A DNA stretch of 64,000 nucleotides, from positions 372,001 through 436,000 of the forward strand of contig WHVD01000065.1 of the NCBI GenBank assembly GCA_015178975.1, written 5' to 3'. This DNA comes from Hysterangium stoloniferum (lineage: Eukaryota > Basidiomycota > Agaricomycetes > Hysterangiales > Hysterangiaceae). Positions 12,100 to 24,300 of the stretch are shown piece by piece. The position numbers were made by a program, and so were the translations under genes. Under the pieces are notes generated by a model. It saw only the letters and a list, made by a program, of their open reading frames with translations. It was not told where the DNA came from and did not search any database. Positions within the stretch are counted from its first letter, which is position 1. Each line of letters starts with the position of its first letter.

Positions 12100-12777
12100 T
12101 TACACATATTCCCTTCCACTAAGGAAGAAGTCAAATTCCAACAATGGAGCAAGGATTTCCCCAAAAGAGTGAAAGTGGGAAGAAAAGCAAATCAGAGGAA
12201 AAGAAAGGTGGAATACCAGGAGGATCAGAGGAGGAGAGGTGCTAAGATAGGAGTCCCTTCTATGCATGACAGACAAGAATTGAGAAGGAAGGGAGGTTAC
12301 CAAGCCCCAGTGATAATTTCCCCTCCTCCAGGACAAAAATGGGCAGATTTCACTGAGACCGATGCCAGCAACAAAGGTACCCTTTGTATATAAGTGGTAG
12401 GGAACAAGAGAAGGAAAGAAAAGGATGGTGTCATTTTCTATGATCAGGAATTTATCAGGAGAATCAAACTGCAGAGCATTGAATTACAATGAGGAGATGG
12501 GATTGAATTACCTACAAGACCTATCAAGCAAAGGGGCCCTGAAGAATAGACTTATCATACAGTATGTGGCCCATGGATTTGTCATCTGATTCAGACACAA
12601 GTCAGTCAGACAACCCTTTGTATAAGGTCAAACACTTGGGTGGAGATTGCTACAAGGGATTCTTATTACCTGAAAGAATCCACTTCATAACCAGCAATCC
12701 CAACCAAAGGAGGAAACTGCAACCTTCAACCTGAGTCTGGAGGGGATACCACACCATTAACAACAGTAGCACCGGTC
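12100..12777 (+). other. Degenerate interior of the LTR-bounded unit
   Basis: A basic lysine- and arginine-rich open segment at 12169-12393 (KANQRKRKVEYQEDQRRRGA) is followed by DNA with frequent stops. It may be the N-terminal part of the proline-rich protein further along. I see no recognisable domain. Confidence 0.3.
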
Positions 12778-13845
12778 ATGTCCACATCACATTCTCCAAA
12801 TTCCATCTCTCTTGCCTCAGCCAGATCCCCTACCACCACTTCATGTCACTCATATGAACCATTGACAGCACCTGTGGTCTCAATGTTGCTCACCCCCAAT
12901 TTCACTCCTCTCATCCACCACAAACCCCCTGCCATCTCCTTATACTGTCCAGCTTGGCCACTGACAGTTCCAGTACTCACTACTCCAATACCCTGCCCCT
13001 CTGATTCCAATCCCCTTAATACACAACTCCCCCTCCTGTAATTTCACCTGTACAGGTGACTCACTCCTTGCCTCCCTCTCCACAACTCAATCTGTGCCTT
13101 TGCCAGAAACCCCTAATGACCTTGAGGTTTCACATCCACTCACAGTAAACTTGATCTCTTTACCAGAGCCCACTCCTTTCCTCTGCATATCCCTTGGTAG
13201 TCTGATCTGCCCTCCCTATGAGGAACTGATGGAGGTCGACATTCCCAGTGAGGATCCATTAAAGGACCTCACCCAAATGAGTGAGAAAGCTAAAGGAAAA
13301 ATGACAGCTGTAACTCTGGATGTTGACCCCACTGTAGTAGATCCCCTACCTACCACCCCAATCTACACTGATATTCTTGATGTACCCCCTCCATCACTGC
13401 TTCTGATTCATGAAGTAGCAATGATGCCAACTGGTTGGATGTGCATATCCATCAATTACCCATCCATGCAATTCATGGTGGGGAGTGTACTAACACAATT
13501 GGGGCAAGCAATGCAACAACTGCCTTTCAAAGGAGGTGTACAAGGTTACAGTGGACCACTCATGCTGGCAGCTCCTATAACAGACACATCAACGATTCCA
13601 TGGAAAGGGAGCAATTGGCAGAGAACATCAGAAGAATTAAGCTTTCAAAGTTTCAGCAACTCCTGGTGGACCAAACTCATACTCCCCTGAGAGATGCAGA
13701 TATACTGCATGCTGGTGACCTCATGGACCTGCTCAAGAAGATTTCATCAGACTCCAGTGTGTCTGAACTTCATCCTACAGATGCTATCATGGAGTTATGG
13801 CAGCCATCTTCAGAGACTCAGCCATCCTCAGCTCTTCCCATATAG
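12778..13845 (+). pseudogene. Proline-rich hypothetical ORF chain in the LTR-bounded unit
   Basis: Three open segments (12778-13041, 13094-13690, 13435-13845) in shifting frames give a serine-, threonine- and proline-rich product with little hydrophobic content. The central 198-residue segment has ISLPEPTPFLCISLGSLICP and a stretch of alternating acidic and proline residues. I do not recognise the family. Position between two LTRs suggests a gag-like or captured coding region of a non-autonomous retroelement. Frame shifts indicate decay, or unseen introns. Composition differs from the housekeeping genes on the right, which have shorter open stretches broken by clear GT-AG introns. Confidence 0.35.
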
Positions 13846-14157
13846 TGGTGCAGTCTTTGCCTAAACCTCCTCTTATCACTTGAATTGTGACAGATCCCAT
13901 TGATCATATCTGGCCTATCATTTGAACTAGGCAAAAAGCTTACAGGCACTGGGTCTATGCTATACACTGCATACAAGAGTCTTTGTATGGTCACCACAGT
14001 GCAGACCTGCAGGACATCAACTCATCATTTCAGATTAAATGTGTGAATTGGGCTCAAGCCATCCTGAACCAGGGATGCTCATCTTGAGAAGCTTGGGGAG
14101 GAGTTCCTGATGTCCTTCAGGACTTCATATAACATAGCTCTTCAAACTGGGGGGCAC

Positions 14158-14790
14158 TGTGAGAGGTACCCTTTTCACAGGAATGTAACTATCTTGTCAG
14201 ACTATATTCCCTATATTTCTTCCTTATTTTCTACTATTTTCTAAATCGTCTAATTCTCCACTTAGACACATTTATATTAGTTCGAAGATATATGTACACC
14301 TGTGGGTACACAGAACTTGTAAGCACTTACATACTGCATACTTATGTACACTAGTGGGTGTAACAAGAAGCTCAGACACTTTTTACCCTGTAACTACAAC
14401 TTGCCCAGATACCCTTTTAGTGTCCTGCAAGCTGTGATTGGGGTATTGTCTCAGCCATCTCTCAATTAGAACTTACAATCACTATCTAGCCTCATACTGT
14501 ATAGTTGAGGCTCGATCTATCATTGGCTTCTACTTGCACATCATCTTGCTCATATCAACCTCTCTTCTAACTCATTATCTTGTTAACCCTCCCTTTGGAA
14601 TCACACCATAAAGTCAATTCCTTTCTCTATTAGTCATCTTAACTATCTCAGGGCTACTAAAATTGACTAATCCTATTCTACTTGCTATATTGTACTTTGA
14701 TAGTCAATATATTGTCATGTTGTACATACCTAGATGGTCAATATACATACTTCATATATAGAGTGGTCAGAACTTCCACAACTCTTCACA
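14158..14790 (+). mobile_element. Family-D LTR (second copy)
   Basis: It begins TGTGAGAGG directly after a G-rich tract and ends CTCTTCACA. It is about 160 bp longer than the first copy because of internal A/T-rich insertions. Repeated GGTCAATAT-type motifs lie near its 3' part. A more degenerate relative is at 43430-43860. Confidence 0.6.
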
Positions 14791-14829
14791 GCTACTGGGA
14801 AGGTAAATACTGCAAGTAGGGTTCTGAAA

Positions 14830-15225
14830 CAATGGTTCCTAACATTCTCATTGAAAATCACATTTTTCATTCAATTCTTTGATGGGGAAAATTAAGTAGA
14901 AAAATATGGTTCTCACTTGGTTTGCTTAGAAACACTATTATGGGTTTCATAGATTTTGTTAGGTGCAAAAATCCTAACAAAATGCAAGATTTGCCAGAGT
15001 TTCCCTATTCAGAAAATCCATCAAAAATAGGTTATTTCCAATGATGTTTCCCCAGAATTTCCTGCCAGTTTTTTTCATATTTCACATGATATTCTGCTTG
15101 TAAAAACATACTAAAACTCAAAAATTGCAAACAATTTTTCACTTCAAACAATGCTTAAAAGATTTGGTCAAATTAAAAATTTCCAAATGTTTTCCAACTC
15201 CAAAAACCTTGGGATGCCTTTAGTG
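14830..15225. mobile_element. CACTA-like MITE fragment (right end only)
   Basis: The right end, reading inward, is CACTAAAGGCATCCCAAGG and then TTTTTGGAGTTGGA. It matches the ends of the palindromic element at 28662-29035. I could not find the opposite end, so this copy is truncated or its left end has decayed. It lies about 100 bp past the stop of the HEAT-repeat gene. Confidence 0.5.
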
Positions 15226-15328
15226 TTGAGAATCCAATGAGTGATTGGTAGAGTGTATATAAAATAAGCCTTTATTGGAGATCCTCAAAAATTTTGGAGC
15301 TGGGGCTTTCCCAGTGTACATTGTGAAA

Positions 15329-18300
15329 CTACAATGTGGTTAGTAGTCCATGTCTATCTATTTGCAGAATCAAAGCCTGAATGTGCTCGGAAGAAATATC
15401 CCCCATGAAATGGATTATGAAGGATAAAATGTGAGCAACTTCAAGAATGGTGTATCTTAAACAAGCTACCAAGATCAGCATTCATGACAACTAGAAGATA
15501 CAAACACTTACTGGATTTCAAGAGGATTTGAATCAACATACAACAACGTTGCAGAGGTGGTGTTGGTAAATATAGGTGGCACAATGCAGCCAGGACTACC
15601 CGCAGCTTAATGTTGGTAAAATAACCTGCAAGAGAGTAAAATGAGTCAATGCTGCAAAGAATTAAAGCTTACCATATTGAGCAAAAGCTACAAACAATTT
15701 TCCACCAGCTGAAACAGCTTTGTCATTGTCGGCATCAACGAGGGATATACAGTGATGTTGTAAATTGCAGGCAATAATAGCTTCACGGAGGCAATCTTTG
15801 AAAAGATGGGTGAGGGGAAGGGGTTAGCTTGCATGACAAGGCACACACTATCAGCTGACAGCTTAACGAGCAAGTCAACAACTTGTGTTTGGGTTTGTAA
15901 ATATGTGTCTTCCAACATTGCAACAACGTCGGGAATGACACCCGCAATGACGGCTCGAAATTCGGCTGTGGTCAAATGTCAGCTGGGTGCCCATCCCATT
16001 ATGACACACTGCACCTTGCTCCGAAACCTTCCCCAGGACGGATACTGCGCTTGATGGAACGCCCCCTCCAGAGTGCTTCAGCAGTTCAACAATGTCGGGA
16101 ACGGCACCCGCAATGGCGACCCGAAATTCCGCTGTGGTCAAATGTCAGCCGCATTCCCATCCCATTATCACACACCGTACCATGCTCTGAAACCTTCTTC
16201 AGGACCGATACTGCGCTTGATCGAACGTCAGAGTTAAAGTCCTTCAACAGTCCAACAATGTCGGGAATGACACCCGCAATGGCGGCCCGAAATTCGGCTA
16301 GGTCAAATGTCAGCTGGATTCCCATCCCATTATCACACCACACCTTGCTCTGAAACCTTGCCCAGGATCGATATTGCGCTTGGCCGAACGTCATTGTCAG
16401 AATCCATCAACACTCCAACAAGTTCGGGAATGACACCCGCAATGGCCGCTCGAAATTCGGCTGTGGTCAAATGTCAGCTGGGTACCCATCACATTGTGAC
16501 ACACTGCACCTTGCTCTGAAACCTTCCCCAGGACGGATACTGCCCCTGATCGAACGTCAGAGTCATAGTCATTCAACAGTGCCGCAATATCGGGAATGAC
16601 GCCCGCAATGGCGGCTCGAAATTCGGCTATGGTCAAATGTAAGCTGGGTGCTCATGCTATTATGACGCACCGCACCTCGCTCTGAAACCTTGCCCAGGAC
16701 GGATACTGCCATTGATCGAACGTCAGAGTCAGAGTCCTTCAACAGTCCAACAATGTTGGGAATGACACCCGCAATAGCGGCTTGAAATTCGGCTGTGGTC
16801 AAATGTAAGCTGGGTCCCATCCCATTATGACACACCGCACCTCGCTCTGAAACCTTCCCCAAGACGGATACTGTCATTGATTGAACGTCAGAGTCATAGT
16901 CCTTCAACAGTGCCGCAATATCTGGAATGACTCTCGCAATGGCCCCTCGAAATTCGGCTGTGGTCAAATGTCAGCTAGATTCCCATCCCATTATCACACC
17001 ACACCTTGCTCTGAAACCTTCTCCAGGGCCGATACTGCGCTTAATCGAACGTCACCGTCAAAATCCTTCAACAATGCAACAATGACGGGAATGACACCCG
17101 CAATGGTGGCTCGAAATTCGGCTGCGGTCAAATGTCAGCTGGATTCTCATCCCATGATCACACACCGCACCGTGCTCTGAAACCTTCTCCAGGAGCGATA
17201 CTGCGCTTGATCGAACGTCAGATTCAGAGTCCTCCAATAGTCCAACAATGTCGGGAATGACACCCGCAATGGCCGCTCGAAATTCGGCTGTGGTCAAATA
17301 TCAGCCAGGTTCCCATACAAATATGACACACCACACCCTGCTCTGAAACCTTCCCCAGAATTGATAGTGCCTTTGATCGAGCGTCATCGTCAGAATGCTT
17401 CAACAGTCCAACAATGTCGGGAATGACACCCGCAATGACCGCTCGAAATTCGGCTGTGGTCAAATGTCAGCTGGATTCCCATCCCATTATCACACACCGC
17501 ACCGTGCTCTGAAACCTTCTCCAGGACCGATACTGCGCTTGATCGAACGTCATAGTCAGAGTCCTCTAACAGTCCAACAATGTCGGGAATGACACCCGCA
17601 ATGACCGCTCGAAATTCGGCTGTGGTCAAATCTCAGCTGGATTCTCATCCCGCTATCACAGAACGCACCTTGCTCCGAAACCTTCCCCAGGACCGATAGT
17701 GCGCTTGATCGAACGTTAGAGTTAGAGTCGTTCAACAATCTAACAATGTCGGGAATGACAGCCGCAATGGCGGCTCGGAATTCGGCTGTGATCAAATCTC
17801 ATCTGGATTCCCATCCCATTATCACACACCGCACCTTGCTCTGAAAATTTCCCCAGAACCGATACTGCGCTTGATGGAACCCCCCAGTCAAAGTCCTTCA
17901 ACATTCCAACAATATCGAGAATGACACCCGCAATGGCAGCTCGAAATTCAGCTGTGGTGAAATCTCAGCTGGGTTCCCGTCCCATTATCACACCGCACCT
18001 TGCTCTGAAACCTTCTCCAGGACCGATGCTGCGCGTGATCGAACGCGCCAGGCAGAGTCCCTCAACAGTCCAACAATCTCGGGCATGACACCCGCAATGG
18101 CCGCTCGAAATTCGGCTGTGGTCAAATGTCAGCTGGGTTCCCATCCCATTATCACACACCACACCGTGCTCTGAAACCTTCTCCAGGACCGATACTGCGC
18201 TTGATCGAACGTCAGAGTCAGAATGCTTCAACAGTCCAACAATGTCGGGAATGACACCCGCAATGGCCGCTCGAAATTCGGCTGTGGTCAAATGTCAGCT

Positions 18301-21300
18301 GGGTTCCCATCCCATTATCACACACCGCACCGTACTCTGAAACCTTCTCCAGGACCGATACTGCGCTTGATCGAACGTCAGAGTCAGAATGCTTCAACAA
18401 TCCAACAATGTCGGGAATGAGCCCCGCAATGGCCGCTCGAAATTCGGCTGTGGTCAAATGTCAGCTGGGTTCCCATCCCATTATCACACCGCACCTTGCT
18501 CTGAAACCTTCTCCAGGACTGATGCTGCCCGTAATCGAACGTGAGAGTCAGAGTCCTTCAACAGTCCTACAATGTCGGGAATGACACCCGCAATGGCCGC
18601 TCGAAATTCGTCTGTGATCAGATCTCAGTTGGATTCCCATCCCATTATCGCACAACGCACCTTGCTCTGAAAATTTCCCCAGGAGCGATACTGCGCTTGA
18701 TTGAACGCCCAAGTCAGAGTCTTTCAACAGTGCAACAATGTCGAAAATGGCAGGCGCCATGGCGGCTCGAAATTCGTCTGTGGTCAAATGTCAGCTGGAG
18801 TCCCATCCCATTATCACACCTCACCTTGCTCTGAAAGCTTCTCCAGGGTCGATACTGCCCTTGATCGAACATCAGAGGGAGGATCCTTCAACAATACAAC
18901 AATGTCGGGAATGGCGCGAGTAATGGCGGTTCCAAATGCCTCTGCAAGTCCATGAATCATGGCAGTTGACGAGAAATTGGTGCACGTACCAAACATATAT
19001 AGAGCAGTGACCACCGTTAACAGAGCGGACTTTCCTTCTTGTCCTCTGAGGTCGAATCTGCATAAAGGAAGGTAAAAATTCCACGCTGTGAAGCGGTATG
19101 GAAATTAGTCAATGAGTAACCTAGGAGCTCTCTGCACATACATGTAATTGTTACGCATTGAATGATCCTGATGTGTTCATGACGGGAAAAACTATCAGTG
19201 CTATGCAAGAGATCCACAGTTGACGACAGACGGTGAGTGGGCAATCCGGTGAGGTCTCGCATATATGGCACACTTGCTAGATTACCGCGATATCGATCAG
19301 GATGAGATGATAAAAAAGAGGGAACGGTAATGCTGTGAAGTGGGATTGAAAGTGACTCGAGCAGCGATGGTTGCGTTTTGGCCGACAATCCGACCGCCGC
19401 ACATATGTCAGCCCTAACAAGAGGGAGAAACTCCCCTATAAACACTTCAGACAAGTTCTTCAACAAAATTTATTGGATCACCTTGGTCTGAGAATTTCGC
19501 CAGGGCCGATGCTCCGTTTGATCGAACTTCAGAGTTAGAGTCCTTCAACAGTCCAACAATGTCGGGTATGACACCCGCAATGGTGGCTCGAAATTCGGCT
19601 GTGGTCAAACGTCAGCTGGATTCCCATCCCATTATCACACACCGCACCTTCCTCTGAAAATTTCCCCAGGAGTGATACTGCGCTCGATCGAGCGCACCAG
19701 TCAGAGTCCTTCAACAGTCCAACAATGTCAGGAATAGCAGGCGCAATACCAGCTCGAAATTCGACTGTAGTCAAATTCAACTGGGTTCCTCATCCCATTA
19801 TCATATATCGCACCTTGCTCTGAAATCGTGCCGAGGACCGATACTGCGCTTAATCCAACGCCCACGCCAGAGTGCTTCAACAGGCCAACAATGTCAGGAA
19901 TGACACCCGCAATGACGGCCCCAAATTCGGCTGTGATCAAATGTCAGCCGGATTCCCATCCCATTATCACACACCGCACCTTGCTCCGAAACCTTCTCCA
20001 GGATAGATGCTGCGCTTGATCGAACGCCATAGTCAGAATCCTTTAACAGTCCAACAATGTCGGGAATGACACCCGCAACGGCCGCTCGAAATTCAGCTGT
20101 GGTCAAATGTCAGCGGGATTCCCATCCCTTTTTCACACACAGCACCTTGCCCTAAAAACTTCTCCAGAACCGATACTGCGCTCGATCGAACGCGCGAGTC
20201 AGAGTACCTCAACAGTCCAACAATGTCGGGAATGACACACACAATGGCGGGTCGAACTTCGGCTGTGGTCAAATGTCAGCTGGGTTTCCATCCCAGTATC
20301 ACACACCGCACCTTGCTCTGAAACCTTCTCCAGGAGCAATACTGCCCTTGATCCAGGGAACCTGTCAGAGTTCTTCAACAGTCCAACAATGTCGGGAACG
20401 ACACCCGCAATGGCGGCTTGAAATTCGGCTGTGGTCAAATCTCAGCTGGTTTCCATCCCAATATCACACACCGCACCGTGCTCTGAAATCTTCTCCAGGA
20501 CCGATACTGCCCTTGATCGAACATCAGACTCAAAGCCCTTCAACAGTGCACCAATGTCGGGAATGGCAGGCGCGATGGCGGCTCGAAATTCGGCTGTGGT
20601 CAAATGTTAGCTGGGTGCCCATCCCATTACCACAGACGGCACCTTGCTCTGAAACCTTCCCCAGGATCGATACTGCGCTTGATCGAACGCGTGAGCTAGA
20701 GTCCCTCAACAATGCAACAATGTCGGGAATGACACCCGCAATGGCATCCCGGAATTCCGCTAGTGGTCAAATCTCAGCTGGATTTTCCTTCCCATGTTCA
20801 CACACCGCACCTTGCTCTGAAACCTTCTCCAGGGCCGACTCTGCGCATGATATAACGTCAAAGTGAGAGTTATTCAACAGTCCAACAATGTCGGGAATGA
20901 CACCCGCAATGGCCGCTCGAAATTCGACTATGGTCAAATGTCAGCTGGGCTCCCATCCCATTATCACACACCACACCTTGTTCTGAAACCTTCTCCAGGA
21001 CCGATACTCCCCTTGATGCACCACGCCAGCCAAAGTTCTTCAACAGTCCAACAATGGCGGGAATGACACCCGCAATGGCCGCTCGAAATTCGGCTGTGTT
21101 CAAATGTCAGCTGGGTTCCCATCCCATTATTACACACCGCACCGTGCTCTGAAACCTTCCCCAACATTGATACCGCGCTTGATCCAACGTGCCTGTCAGG
21201 GTTCTCCAATAGTCCAACAATGTCGGGAATGACACCCGCAATGGCGGGTCGAAATTCGGCTGTGGTCAAATGTCAGCTGGATTCCCATCCCATTATCACA

Positions 21301-24300
21301 CACCACACCTTGCTCTGAAACCTTCTCCAGGACCGACACTGCCCTTGACCGAACGTCATCGTCAGCATCCATCAACAGTCCAGCAATGTCGGGAATGACA
21401 CCCGCAATGGCCGCTCGAACTTCGGCTGTGGTCAAATGTCAGCTGGATTCCCATCCCATGATTACACACCGCACCGTGCTGTGAAACCTTCTCCAGGAGC
21501 GATACTGCGTTTGATCGAACGTTAAAGTCAGAGGCCTTCAACAATCCAACAATATCGGGAATGACACCCGCAATGACGGCTCGAAATTCGGCTGTGGTGA
21601 ATTATCAGCCAGGTTCCCATCCCATTATCACACACCACACCTTGCTCTGAAACCTTCCCCAGAATTGATAGTGCGCTTGATCGAACGTCATCGTCAGAAT
21701 CCTTCAACAGTCCAACAATGTCGGGAATGACACCCGCAATGGCGGCCCGAAATTCGACTAGTGGTGAAATCTCAGCTGGATTCCTATCCCATTATCACAC
21801 ACCGCACCTTGCTCTGAAACCTTCTCCAGGACCGATACTGCGCTTGATCCAACGCGCCCATCAGAGTTCTTCAACAGTCCAACAATGTCAGGAATGACAC
21901 CCGCAATGGCGGTTCGAAATTCGGCTGTGGTCAAATGTCAGCTAGGTTCCCATCCCATTATCACATACCGCACCTTGCTCTGAAACCTTCCCCAAGACCG
22001 ATACTGCGCTTGATCGAACGCCCCCTCCAGAGTGCTTCAGCAGTCCAACAATGTCGGGAACGACACCCGCAATGGCGGCTCGAAATTCGGCTGTGGTCAA
22101 ATGTCAGCTGCATTCCCATCCCATTATCACACATCGCACCATGCTCTGAAACCTTCTCCAGGAACGATACTGCGCTTGATCGAATGTCAGAGTTAGAGTC
22201 CTTCAACAGTCTAACAACATCGAGAATGAAACCCGCAATGGCGGCCCGACATTCGGCTGTGGTCAAATGTCAGCTGCATTCCCATCCCATTCTCACACAC
22301 CGCACCATGCTCTGAAACCTTCTCTAGGACCAATACTGCGCTTGATCGAACGTCAGAGTTAGAGTCCTTCAACAGTCCAACAATGTCGGGAATGACACCC
22401 GCAATGGCGGCCCGAAATTCGGCTAGTGGTCAAATATCAGCTGGATTCCCATCCCATTATCACACCACACCTTGCTCTGAAACCTCCTCCAGGACCGATA
22501 TTGCGCTTGATCGAACGTCATTGTCAGAATCCATCAACAGTCCAACAAGGTCGGGAATGACACCCGCAATGGCGGCTCGAAATTCGGCTGTGGTCAAATC
22601 TCATCTGGATTCCCATCCCATTATCACACACCGCACCTTGCTTTGAAACCTTCTCTACGACCGATGCTGCATTTGATCGAATGCCCCAGTCATAATGCTT
22701 CAACAATCCAACAATGTCGGGAATGACACCAGCCATGACCCCTCGAAATTCGGCTGTGGTCACATGTCAGCTGGATTCCCATCCCATTATCACACACCAC
22801 ACCATGCTCTGAAACGTTCTCCAGGACCGATACTGCCCCTGTTCGAACGCCCCAGTCAGAGTCCTTCAACAGTCCAACAATGTCGGGAATGACATCCGCA
22901 ATGACCGCTCGAAATTCGGCTGTGGTCAAATGTCGGCTGGATTCCCACCCCATTATCACACACCACACCTTGCTTTGAAACCTTCTCCAGGACTAATACT
23001 GCGCTCCACCGACCGGCTTCGCCACCATCCTTCAACAGTCCAACAACGTCGAGAATGACACCCGCAATGACCGCTCGAAATTCGGCTATGGTCAAATCTC
23101 AGCTGAATTCCCATCCCATTGTCACACATCACACCTTGCTCTGAAACCGTCCCCACGATCGATACTGCCCTCCCTCGAACGCTCCAATCATTGTGCTTCA
23201 ACAGGCCAACAAGGTCGGGAATGAAACCCGCAATGGCGGTCCGAAATTCGGCTAGTGGTCAAATGTCAGCTTGATTCCCATCCCATTATCACACATCGCA
23301 CCCTGCTCCGAAACCTTGCCCAGGGCCGATATTGCGCTTGATCGGACGTCCTTGGGAAAATTCTTCAACAGTGCAGCAATGTCGGGAATGACACCCGCAA
23401 AGGTCCCTTGAAATTCGGCCGTGTCAAATGTCAGCTGGATGTCCATCCCATTATCACACATCGCACCTAGGTCTGAAACCTTTTCCAGGACCGATGCTAC
23501 CCTTGATCGAATTTTATCGTCCTTCAACAGTTTAACAAGTTGGGGACTGAGGCCCACAATGGCGGCCCGACATTCGGCTAGTAGTCAAATGTCAGCCGGA
23601 TTCTCATCTCATTATCACTCACCCCACCTTGCTCTGAAACCTGCTCGAGGACTGATAATGCGCTTAATTGAACGCGCCCGTCACAGTCCCTCAACAGTGC
23701 AACAATGTCGGGAATGGCACCAACCATGCCAGTTGGGAATCTAGCTGCATACCGATGCATATTATATCGTACTCCTCCTCCACTTGATATTTCTTACCAC
23801 ATTCCAACAGGAATTGTTCCTTAGAATAGTCGGCTTTTGCCGTCACCTTCTTCATCCACTCTTTTTCTTTTCCTGTTGTGATAATACATTAGGTATATGT
23901 GTTTTGACTCATGGTAAATGCACAGTTTACCTACTGTCAAACCTCTTTCTTTCAGCATTTTCCTGCAATCCGCTGTTCATCAATCAGTTTCTTTGCCGGA
24001 GCCACGGAAAAAATCCCTACTAAGATGCCAATATGCTAATATTAACTGTTCACAGGTTACACGTAAGCTCTGCTTTTCTGACAGTGCTCCCTCAATAGTC
24101 GCCGTCATCAACGTCCTTCGCTCGTATGGTGCTGCACCCATCGTGGCCACCGTTTCAATGTGTGGGCCTGTCGGCACCTCTACGTTACCGCCATCTATGT
24201 TTGCCCAAATACCAATATAAACCGCCCATCCCAATGTCTTCACGCAAGGATCTAAACTGCCCAACCGATGTAATGGTCTCCCAACATCTAGGAGTGTTTT

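Larger units (their letters stand above)
11172..14790 (+). mobile_element. LTR-bounded unit, probably non-autonomous
   Basis: Two related family-D LTRs enclose 2.5 kb with no reverse transcriptase, integrase or protease. The 3' LTR is preceded by a purine-rich tract (AACTGGGGGGCAC at 14145-14157), as expected for a polypurine tract. The interior holds a tRNA-like sequence and proline-rich ORFs. It could be a non-autonomous derivative, or two separate solo LTRs around unrelated DNA. Confidence 0.45.

Noticed and set aside
15875..23557. Repeated 79-residue minus ORFs read as separate small proteins
   Set aside because: Their second half (CDNGMG..LTFDHSRISS) is read-through of the intron into the wrong frame of the next exon.
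15976..23744. Many plus-strand ORFs (SHYHTPH... and similar) across the HEAT array
   Set aside because: They recur with the 166-bp period and are antisense shadows of the exons and introns.
15790..23760. A regularly spaced array resembling CRISPR or a satellite
   Set aside because: Units contain a conserved reading frame and splice signals and encode HEAT repeats. There are no short spacers and no cas genes.
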